A stretch of 13,793 nt of DNA from CAZONU01 sp965370045 (GTDB lineage: Bacteria > Planctomycetota > SZUA-567 > JAKLDR01). A model generated the notes under the pieces. That model saw only the letters and a program-made list of their open reading frames with translations. It ran no database searches and was not told the origin of the DNA. The position numbers and the translations under genes are program-made. Within the stretch, counting starts at the first letter, position 1. Every line of letters starts with the position of its first letter. Below are positions 8,720 to 13,793 of this stretch, piece after piece. The DNA is taken from positions 1 to 13,793 of the forward strand of contig CBDUSI010000120.1 of NCBI GenBank assembly GCA_965370045.1. Reading direction: 5' to 3'.

Positions 8720-9834
8720 GCTTCTCTCCCCGTCTTCCTGCGTGCTTCGCGCGAGGACTTGCGCACGACCATCTCGGCGGGAAGCGTGATCAGCTCGCCC
8801 GGCGTCCCTTTGCCGTCGATGAGCCTGTCGAGCTCGCGCACCGCCGCCTCGCCCATCGCCCGCGGGTCGATGTGAACGCTGCTCATCTCCACCGCGCGCC
8901 CGCTGGGCGGGGCCATGTCGCCGTAGCCGACTATCGCCACATCCCGGCCCACCTCCAGGCCGCGGGCCTCGACCGCCTCCCAGACGCCCCAGGCGCGAAG
9001 GTCGTCGAAAGCCAGAATCGCCGTCGGCGGCTCGGCGAGCGAGAGCAGCTCCTCGGCGGCCTCACGCCCCTCCGGCACGCTCGAGTGACAGCCGACCCGC
9101 AGTTCCTCTTGCGGAACAATTCCCGCCGCGCGCAGCGCCTCCTCGTAGCCCTCGCCGCGCCACGGGTTGCTGCTGACGTTGCTCACGTCTACGTATCCGA
9201 TCCGGCGGTGGCCCATCGCGACAAGGTGCTCGGTGGCGCGGCGCGCGCCGGCGCGGCTGTCGTCGATCACCCCGGTGACCGGCAGACCCTCGAAGTGGTG
9301 GTCGACCAGCACCGTCGGGCCCTTCCAGTGACGCAGGATATCCTCGACCGGCTCGCGCCTGGTGACCGAGACGATCAACAGCCCCTCGAGTTCCTGCTCG
9401 TCGAGGCAGGCCATCAACCTCTCCCAGCGCCCGGACTCGCTCAGTCCGGCGTGGAAGCCCATGTTCCAGTCGGCATCGCTGGCGCCGATTGTGATACCGG
9501 CCATGAGCTCGCCGTAGAAGGCCTTCTCGACGGGCAGGCGTATGAAAGAGGCGGCGATAACGCGCGCCCCGCGGGCGCCCTTGCCTCGCTCGGGCCGCGG
9601 CAGAACCAGCGTGCCCTGGCCCTGCCGGCGTGAGATGACCCCCTGTTCCTCAAGCGCCTTGAGGCCCTTGCGCACGGTGCCGCGGTTGACGCCGAACATC
9701 TCCGCCAGTTCGCGCTCGGGCGCGAGGTATGTTCCCCAGAGCCCGCGCTCGCGAATGAGCTGGCGAATGCTCGCAGCCACTTCTCTATAGAGGAGGTGGC
9801 GGGAGAGTTCAGTAATCGGACCGTTTTCGGGCAT
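8716..9834 (-). CDS. GntR/LacI-type (AraR-like) transcriptional regulator of the operon
   Basis: A 372-residue chimeric regulator. Residues about 12-78 are a GntR-family winged helix (LYREVAASIRQLIRE; LAPERELAEMFGVNRGTVRK; LEEQGVISRRQGQGTLV). Residues about 90-365 are a LacI/periplasmic-binding-type effector domain (FYGELMAGI; GVIDDSRAGARRATEHLVAM, then GHRRIGYV; PPTAILAFDD; VAIVGYGD; SSVHIDPRAMGEAAVREL). This is the domain order of Bacillus subtilis AraR, which represses arabinose genes until L-arabinose binds. The ligand here is probably a sugar released by the encoded enzymes, but that is inference. A good Shine-Dalgarno (GGAGG, 9842-9846) lies 7 nt before the ATG. The gene heads the operon, and its TGA overlaps the next ATG by 4 nt. 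Two GTCAC-centred palindromes 20-47 nt upstream suggest autoregulation. Confidence 0.9.
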   Translation of the reverse strand: MPENGPITELSRHLLYREVAASIRQLIRERGLWGTYLAPERELAEMFGVNRGTVRKGLKALEEQGVISRRQGQGTLVLPRPERGKGARGARVIAASFIRLPVEKAFYGELMAGITIGASDADWNMGFHAGLSESGRWERLMACLDEQELEGLLIVSVTRREPVEDILRHWKGPTVLVDHHFEGLPVTGVIDDSRAGARRATEHLVAMGHRRIGYVDVSNVSSNPWRGEGYEEALRAAGIVPQEELRVGCHSSVPEGREAAEELLSLAEPPTAILAFDDLRAWGVWEAVEARGLEVGRDVAIVGYGDMAPPSGRAVEMSSVHIDPRAMGEAAVRELDRLIDGKGTPGELITLPAEMVVRKSSREARRKTGREA

Positions 9835-9853
9835 CTCCTGGCCTCCAAGCCTG

Positions 9854-9881
9854 TGGTCACCAATGGTTGAGTCACTAAACC
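9854..9881. promoter_or_regulatory. Candidate twin operator for the GntR/LacI-type regulator
   Basis: Two adjacent palindromes lie just upstream of the regulator start codon. TGGTCACCA (9854-9862) is perfect around its central C. GGTTGAGTCACTAAACC (9865-9881) is symmetric except for the centre and one mismatched pair. Both are centred on GTCAC, with centres 15 bp apart (9858 and 9873), roughly one and a half helical turns. GntR-family operators typically have GT and AC half-sites around a short centre, so the core fits the class of the adjacent regulator. I found no clear sigma70 promoter on this strand; a weak CTGACT/TGTACT pair further upstream would place the operator just downstream of the start of transcription. 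Binding is inferred. Confidence 0.5.
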
Positions 9882-9982
9882 TATTCTGACCGCAGGTGAG
9901 TACACCAGCCCAGTGAGATAGTCAGCACAAAAAGTTCGTCGGGCCGGGAAGCGACGTAACGTGTTGATATGAGGCATGTTGC

Positions 9983-10126
9983 ATGCGCCAGGGCAACAGC
10001 TTTCGGTCGACCGACGAGGGGATGGGGGAGGGCTGTCCGATCCGGGTGACCAAGTGGAAATCCGACGGCTGGCCGAACTGCCTGATCGGCACCGCGCGCA
10101 CCATGCTCGACTTCACGAAGCTGTAG
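9983..10126 (+). CDS. Unrecognised 47-residue ORF, possible gene remnant
   Basis: ATG at 9983 to TAG at 10124-10126 encodes 47 residues beginning MRQGNSFRSTDEGMGEG and ending in GTARTMLDFTKL. The composition is balanced and protein-like (Trp, Cys, Phe, mixed charge), unlike the Arg/Pro/Ala-rich shadow frames elsewhere in the window. In frame, a TGA lies only five codons upstream (9965-9967), and I see no Shine-Dalgarno before the ATG. This fits the tail of a decayed or truncated gene better than an expressed small protein, but neither can be shown. I do not recognise the family. Confidence 0.25.
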   Translation: MRQGNSFRSTDEGMGEGCPIRVTKWKSDGWPNCLIGTARTMLDFTKL

Positions 10127-10245
10127 CTGGCTTCATGACATGGCCGTGATACGGCGCGAAAGATCGTAGAGGGCGCACTTGAACGACGCAACTCTTTTCA
10201 GTGGTGCAAGGCGGCTGCGTCGTAAGTCATGGTCCTGCCCAAAGA

Positions 10246-10281
10246 TGGGGAAGCCGCGGGGTCCGCATCCTGCTTTCCCCA
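10246..10281. other. Nested hairpin upstream of the rightward promoter
   Basis: TGGGGAAGC (10246-10254) pairs with GCTTTCCCCA (10272-10281) through nine base pairs with one bulged T. Inside it, GCGG (10256-10259) pairs with CCGC (10263-10266) over a 3-nt loop. No T-run follows on either strand, so it is not a standard intrinsic terminator. It ends 22 bp before the TTGACA box. Role unknown; it could be chance in GC-rich DNA. Confidence 0.3.
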
Positions 10282-10303
10282 CCAGATGGGCTCACCATAG
10301 GTC

Positions 10304-10333
10304 TTGACAAAACAGGTCCCTGTGGTGTATCCT
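10304..10333 (+). promoter_or_regulatory. Sigma70-type promoter for the DKPI-repeat membrane protein
   Basis: A perfect TTGACA -35 (10304-10309) is followed after 18 bp by TATCCT (10328-10333), which matches the -10 consensus at four of six bases, with the AT-rich TTTATTTG just after it. Transcription would begin near 10340. That leaves about 42 nt of leader before the TTG start at 10382, but almost none before the upstream GTG at 10346, which supports the later start. Confidence 0.6.
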
Positions 10334-10381
10334 TTATTTGTGTAGGTGTTTCGTTCGCCGGGGATGGCGAGGAGAAATTCG

Positions 10382-11917
10382 TTGGCGACCAAGCGCAGAG
10401 GCGACACCGGAAAGCGGCCGGCGGTGGGTACGGGCAAGCGCTCGGCGGTGGGTACGGGGAGTCACCGCCCGGTCAGCGGCAAGCGGCGCCCGGGAACCGG
10501 CGGCTACCGCGCCCAGAACGGCAACGGCAAGGGCGGCGGCGGGATGGGGGTCGTCTTCGTCCTGCTCCTGCTGGTCGCCGGAGGGGCCGGCGCCGGGTGG
10601 GCCTTCCGGGACGAGATCTTCGGGTCGCAGCCGGTCAAGCCGGTGGACACTTCTCCGGACAAGCCCATCGACAAGCCCATCGACAAACCCATCGACAAGC
10701 CCATCGACAAGCCCATCGACAAGCCTATCGACAAACCCATCGACAAGCCCATCGACAAGCCGCTCGCGACCCCCGACGACGGCCGGGCCGAGAAGGCCAT
10801 CGCCGGCGGCCGGAAGCTGCTGGCCGAGATGCAGTACAAGCCGGCCGCCTCGGCCTTCGCGCGGGTGGGCGGCATGAAGTGCTCCAAGGAACTGGGCGCC
10901 AGGGCCGGTGATCTGGAGCGCAAGGTCAAGACCTTCGCGAAACTGGCCGGGGAGGTCAAGCTCCGCGACGATGCCGGCAAGAAGCTCCAGATCGTCGAGA
11001 CGGTCAGCGGCCACAAGATCAAGGGCGTGGTCACCAAGCTGCCCAACGGGTCCTACAGGGTGGTGAAGGGCACCGCCGGCGCCGGGCAGATGAGCTACAC
11101 CTTCGCCGCCGACGAGATAAGGTCCTTCAAGGACGTGGACCCCGCCGTGCAGGCCGCCGAGCTCCGCGGGAAGCTGGCCAAGCGGGTCTCCCGGTTGGGG
11201 GCGAAGCCACCTCCGGCGGGTCTGGTCGAGGTCGCGGTCTTCGCCATCGAGAACGGCTTGAAGCCGGACAGCCACGGCCTGCTGGAGCGGGCCTGGACGG
11301 GCGCCGAGAAGCTGCGCAACGGGTCGGGCAAGGACCTGAACGCGCTGGTCGAAGAGCACCGCGCCCGCAAGCTTTTCACCATGGCCAACTGGTACCTCGA
11401 CGCCGGGCAGGAGATATTCGCCCGCAAGTACTGCAGCAAGATACGCAAGGACTACAAGAGCACCTCCCTGGCGGCCGCCGCGGAAGAGCTGGTGACCATG
11501 ATGGACAAGCGCAAGGGCATCAAGCGCACGACCGGCAAAGAGTACAAGGTAACCTACACGATCGACGCGCCCCCCCCGCCGCCCAAGACCATCGACGCGG
11601 TGCGCACGATGCCGCGGAGCGGCAACGGCGGAACTTCGACCCCCAAGGTCACGGCCAGCCGCATCAGCTCCAAGGGTGGGAACCTCTCGGAGGCCAACAC
11701 TCTCTTCCAGCAGGGGCTGGTGTTCTACATCAAGGGCCGGCCGGGCAATCCCAACAGCAACCATAACCTGTCCCAGGCCAGCAGGCGCTTCCGCAAGGCG
11801 CGCACGATGTACGAGCGGGCCGCCAAGGCCGATCCCGGCAACTCCTCGCTGCAGAGCCGGCTCACCGACCTCAACATGAAGATATACGCCTGCGCCAAGA
11901 TGTCCACGCTGCGGTAA
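10382..11917 (+). CDS. Single-pass membrane protein with DKPI repeats and a TPR-like C-terminus
   Basis: A 511-residue protein if translation starts at TTG 10382. I prefer this start because GAGGAG (10369-10374) lies exactly 7 nt upstream. The in-frame GTG at 10346 and ATG at 10364 lack a comparable site, and 10346 is too close to the predicted transcription start. Residues 1-54 form a basic, Gly-rich tail with TGKR repeats, 55-75 a transmembrane helix (MGVVFVLLLLVAGGAGAGWAF), and 93-128 nine DKPI/L units. A helical segment follows, then a small beta-rich domain at about 193-250 (GHKIKGVVTKLPNGSYRVV; FAADEIRSF). TPR-like helices occupy about 434-505 (LSEANTLFQQGLVFYIKG; ASRRFRKARTMYERAAKADP). 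The tail should be cytoplasmic and the repeats and TPR-like region on the outer face of the membrane. I do not recognise a specific family. A scaffold or assembly role is possible but not shown. Confidence 0.8.
   Translation: MATKRRGDTGKRPAVGTGKRSAVGTGSHRPVSGKRRPGTGGYRAQNGNGKGGGGMGVVFVLLLLVAGGAGAGWAFRDEIFGSQPVKPVDTSPDKPIDKPIDKPIDKPIDKPIDKPIDKPIDKPIDKPLATPDDGRAEKAIAGGRKLLAEMQYKPAASAFARVGGMKCSKELGARAGDLERKVKTFAKLAGEVKLRDDAGKKLQIVETVSGHKIKGVVTKLPNGSYRVVKGTAGAGQMSYTFAADEIRSFKDVDPAVQAAELRGKLAKRVSRLGAKPPPAGLVEVAVFAIENGLKPDSHGLLERAWTGAEKLRNGSGKDLNALVEEHRARKLFTMANWYLDAGQEIFARKYCSKIRKDYKSTSLAAAAEELVTMMDKRKGIKRTTGKEYKVTYTIDAPPPPPKTIDAVRTMPRSGNGGTSTPKVTASRISSKGGNLSEANTLFQQGLVFYIKGRPGNPNSNHNLSQASRRFRKARTMYERAAKADPGNSSLQSRLTDLNMKIYACAKMSTLR
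10658..10765 (+). repeat. Nine tandem 12-bp units encoding DKPI
   Basis: Nine in-frame copies of GACAAGCCCATC span exactly 108 bp. Units 1, 2, 4, 5 and 8 are identical; units 3 and 7 have AAA for Lys, unit 6 has CCT for Pro, and unit 9 ends DKPL. The unit is a multiple of three, so copy-number change keeps the frame. The encoded segment is a charged, Pro-rich spacer directly after the membrane helix. Confidence 0.95.
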
Positions 11918-11957
11918 GTCGCCCCAGCCCGGGTTTCAATGGTTCAGGGAAAAGTGC

Positions 11958-11984
11958 TTGACAGTTATCCATGTATACGATAAA
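11958..11984 (+). promoter_or_regulatory. Possible promoter of the RHS tip gene
   Basis: The 106-bp gap between the membrane-protein stop and the RHS gene holds a perfect TTGACA (11958-11963), followed by an AT-rich stretch. The best -10 candidate is GATAAA (11979-11984), with a short 15-bp spacer; TAAATG two bases later gives 17 bp but a weaker match. The -35 is clear and the -10 is uncertain. It suggests that the cassette has its own promoter and is not read only from the gene upstream. Confidence 0.4.
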
Positions 11985-12023
11985 TGTAGGGATAGATAGA
12001 TGGTATCTTGAGGAGGCGTTGTC

Positions 12024-13217
12024 ATGCCAAATGTCATGAAGATCACCGACGAGAACGGGACCGTGGTCGCCACCAGGGAGTACGATGCTTTCGGGACCGT
12101 GCTCTCCGAAACCGGCGCCTGGAGTCGCTCTCGGTTCGGGTTTCACCCGAACTGGATTCAGCTCAAGGATGGTGACGGGAAGTTCTACATTACGCCGGGC
12201 GGAAGAATCTACGACACCGAGACCGGGAGGTTCCTGCAGCGCGATCCTAAGGCGAAGCCGGGAGCGGATCGCTACGTGGCGTTCCGGAACAACCCCGTGC
12301 GATATGTCGACCCTGACGGCCGTGATCCACAGGACAAGCATAGCGGAATACCCGAAGACGATATCGTCTCCCCGGTGGTGCCATATCCCACGGAGGAAAT
12401 AGAAGACATCCCGCTCCCGCCGTCTGTACCAGAGGTTGATTCCATTCTCGATATCCCACTTGGGGTGTTCGGATATTCGCCGTTGCTGCCGATTGCCTAC
12501 ATCTACGTCAGACGGGCCACTATCGGGGGCAAGAAGGTCAACACCGCTTACTTAGGCATAGAGACGAAGATTGGGAAAGGCGGCACCTCCACATTCAAGG
12601 AATACCATTTTGCAGCCAAGGGATATGACCCGAGTAAGTCTTCCGGTTCGCTCGCACCTATATGCTGCAACGTCGACGCCGAGATGGAGGTGACAACCAA
12701 GCGCAATAACCGCCTTGCGGTTCTCACCTCGCCAGATGTGGTGCGAATCGTTGCTGGCCAGCGCAAAGCGAAAGAGGTTGTTCGTGCTGCTGAGAGGTTC
12801 AAGGCCGATGTCGACGCTGGAAGGATCAGGTACAATGCGGTAACGAATAACTGCTGGCATTTCATCCCTGAAATGCTGGACAAGACCGGATTCGCCCGCT
12901 CCGGACTACTCTTGGGTGAGTTCAATGTCCAAATGAGCCCGGCCCTTGGATTCAAGAGATTGCAGAGCGCAAAGGTATCGAATCCGCAGTGGGACAAGAT
13001 CTGCCGAAACTGGCAATCCAATCTCGGCTTCGAGCGAGTATGGGATCGGATGAAGGCCATGATGTCGCCAGCGTTGAGCGAGAAGACCTATGCCGAAGCA
13101 GAGAAGACGCTGAACCAGCGTGAAAAACAGGCATTGGACAGGTTGCGCAAGGAAAGAGGTTTCTGGTCCGGACGAAGGAGCACCAGGGCAACAATCGAAT
13201 TGCTGCTTCCCAAGTAG
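12024..13217 (+). CDS. Orphan RHS C-terminal tip with a papain-like (permuted NlpC/LRAT-like) candidate toxin domain
   Basis: A 397-residue protein. Residues 1-100 are the end of an RHS-repeat core: NVMKITDENGTVVATREYDA, RIYDTETGRFLQRDP (61-75), RNNP (88-91) and the DPDG cut-point (96-99). In full RHS proteins this core is preceded by more than a thousand residues and followed by a variable toxin. Here the upstream shell is absent: a TGA lies in frame five codons before the ATG. AGGAGG (12011-12016) lies 7 nt upstream, so the short form looks expressed. The tip (about 101-397) has a Pro/acidic linker, a hydrophobic stretch near 143-165, H195 in KEYHF, and YNAVTNNCWHF with C277 and H279. A late NNCxHF with an earlier His resembles permuted papain-like enzymes (LRAT, YiiX). 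The tail is charged and helical. GC content is visibly lower than in the genes to the left. The RHS assignment is strong; the toxin fold is inference. Confidence 0.82.
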   Translation: MPNVMKITDENGTVVATREYDAFGTVLSETGAWSRSRFGFHPNWIQLKDGDGKFYITPGGRIYDTETGRFLQRDPKAKPGADRYVAFRNNPVRYVDPDGRDPQDKHSGIPEDDIVSPVVPYPTEEIEDIPLPPSVPEVDSILDIPLGVFGYSPLLPIAYIYVRRATIGGKKVNTAYLGIETKIGKGGTSTFKEYHFAAKGYDPSKSSGSLAPICCNVDAEMEVTTKRNNRLAVLTSPDVVRIVAGQRKAKEVVRAAERFKADVDAGRIRYNAVTNNCWHFIPEMLDKTGFARSGLLLGEFNVQMSPALGFKRLQSAKVSNPQWDKICRNWQSNLGFERVWDRMKAMMSPALSEKTYAEAEKTLNQREKQALDRLRKERGFWSGRRSTRATIELLLPK

Positions 13218-13246
13218 ACCGGGGATGGAAAGCGAGGGAGTTAGCT

Positions 13247-13744
13247 GTGGTCGAGAAGGGCAATACGACAAGGCCGCGTTCCGTATGGGCGCGTCGGCTG
13301 GCCGTCATTGTAGGCGTGATTATTCTTGTTTGGGTGGGCGGTAGCATCGCTTTCTTCCTCTTGTACGGTCGCCGCAAATGGATGCTCGATTCCTGCACGA
13401 GAATCCATTACGCGGTCTCGAAGCACCTTGAAACCCATGGCGGAAGGATGCCCTCCAGTTGGGAGGATCTGACGGAAGCTGGTTACTTGCCCAGGAAGTC
13501 CGGACTCTACATAAACCCTTATACGTGGAGAGGTGTCGCAGTGTGGATGCATCTTCAAGACGGCAAGATTCCGCCCGAAGAAGGGGACTACGATATGGCC
13601 TGGGGGAAGTCTACATACGAGATATCTTTGAATGAACAGGCTATATGGGTGAGGGGGCCGAACCCATCCGGCGCAAGGAAGACACTCAATACGGGGATTG
13701 TGGGGAGGATACCCGAGAACGTACAGCCAGTTGAAGGGGACTAG
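13247..13744 (+). CDS. Small membrane-anchored protein, candidate immunity partner of the RHS tip
   Basis: A 165-residue protein starting at GTG 13247, with GGGAG (13236-13240) 6 nt upstream and only 29 nt after the RHS tip gene, so the two are probably co-transcribed. Residues about 17-40 are a transmembrane helix (RRLAVIVGVIILVWVGGSIA). The soluble part begins CTRIHYAVSKHLETHGGRMP and continues SSWEDLTEAGYL. That phrase resembles the globular part of type II pseudopilin-like proteins, in which a helix is followed by a 'G..P.s...L...GYL' segment, but there is no prepilin cleavage motif. The position directly after an RHS tip is the usual place of an immunity gene, so it may neutralise the toxin at the membrane. 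No sequence match to a known immunity family is recognised. The low GC matches the gene before it. Confidence 0.7.
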   Translation: MVEKGNTTRPRSVWARRLAVIVGVIILVWVGGSIAFFLLYGRRKWMLDSCTRIHYAVSKHLETHGGRMPSSWEDLTEAGYLPRKSGLYINPYTWRGVAVWMHLQDGKIPPEEGDYDMAWGKSTYEISLNEQAIWVRGPNPSGARKTLNTGIVGRIPENVQPVEGD

Positions 13745-13764
13745 GCTGTGTCTGCTAATTCTCT

Positions 13765-13793
13765 AAAGGACTGGGGGTGTGTTGGTCGATATT
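13765..13793 (+). CDS. Possible start of a further gene (cut by window edge)
   Basis: After the stop at 13744, AAAGGA (13765-13770) is followed by overlapping GTG codons at 13777 and 13779, at spacings of 6 and 8 nt. The second opens a frame reading VLVDI to the window end. Only five codons are visible, so this is a positional hint only. Confidence 0.2.

Larger units (their letters stand above)
9882..10303. other. Gene-poor divergent spacer
   Basis: This stretch separates the minus-strand operon from the plus-strand membrane-protein gene. I see no convincing full gene in it. It holds a 47-codon ORF listed separately, a short perfect palindrome GCATGttgCATGC at 9974-9986, and a nested hairpin at 10246-10281. 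I found no tRNA-like cloverleaf and no terminator with a T-tract. Confidence 0.6.

Noticed and set aside
8702..8720. Frameshift fusing the regulator and the first lyase
   Set aside because: The overlap is a normal ATGA stop-start junction; both proteins have complete ends and distinct domains.
10658..10765. CRISPR array
   Set aside because: The units are contiguous 12-bp repeats with no spacers, in frame within a gene.
10334..11764. 476-codon minus-strand ORF opposite the DKPI-repeat gene
   Set aside because: The plus-strand frame has a promoter, a Shine-Dalgarno, a membrane helix and TPR-like helices. The antisense translation shows no domain, and its repeated segment simply mirrors the DKPI repeats.
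11918..11957. Intrinsic terminator after the DKPI-repeat gene
   Set aside because: Only a short CCCGGG palindrome is present, with no adequate stem and no T-tract.

Overview
The window comes from a GC-rich bacterium. Its large secreted polysaccharide-degrading proteins, extracytoplasmic HEAT repeats, GntR/LacI-type chimeric regulator and basic N-tail/TPR membrane proteins suggest the PVC superphylum (Planctomycetota or Lentisphaerota/Kiritimatiellota). No rRNA or marker gene is present, so the taxonomy is inference.

Region 1 (1-9834, all minus strand) reads as one polysaccharide-utilisation operon. In transcription order it holds: an AraR-like regulator (8716-9834, GntR winged helix plus LacI-type sugar-binding domain); two tandem secreted proteins, each a PL1-type pectate-lyase-like beta-helix followed by a Ca-binding-like DxDxDG motif and about 11 HEAT repeats (6029-8719 and 3331-6003); then two tandem secreted proteins with a sugar-binding-like N-terminus, the complete one (585-3293) with a GH123/DUF4091-like body and the second (1-535) cut by the window edge. 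The spacing is tight: a 4-nt ATGA overlap, then gaps of 25, 37 and 49 nt, each later gene having its own Shine-Dalgarno. The layout is regulator-A-A'-B-B', which implies two tandem duplications. Two palindromes centred on GTCAC just upstream of the regulator are a good candidate for its own operator.

Region 2 (about 9835-10381) is a gene-poor divergent spacer. It holds the candidate operators, an unrecognised 47-codon ORF that may be a gene remnant, a nested hairpin, and a TTGACA/TATCCT promoter facing right.

Region 3 (10382-11917, plus) is a single-pass membrane protein with a basic Gly-rich N-tail, a nine-unit DKPI tandem repeat and a helical, TPR-like C-terminus. Its best start is a TTG with a strong Shine-Dalgarno.

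Region 4 (12024-13744, plus) is lower in GC by eye and looks like an accessory cassette. It holds a stand-alone RHS C-terminal 'tip' with about 100 residues of RHS core and a 300-residue variable domain carrying a TNNCWHF motif, reminiscent of circularly permuted papain-like/NlpC-LRAT enzymes. A small membrane-anchored protein follows 29 nt later, in the position of an immunity gene. This pair is the best candidate in the window for a little-described toxin-immunity system. The last bases may carry the start of another gene.
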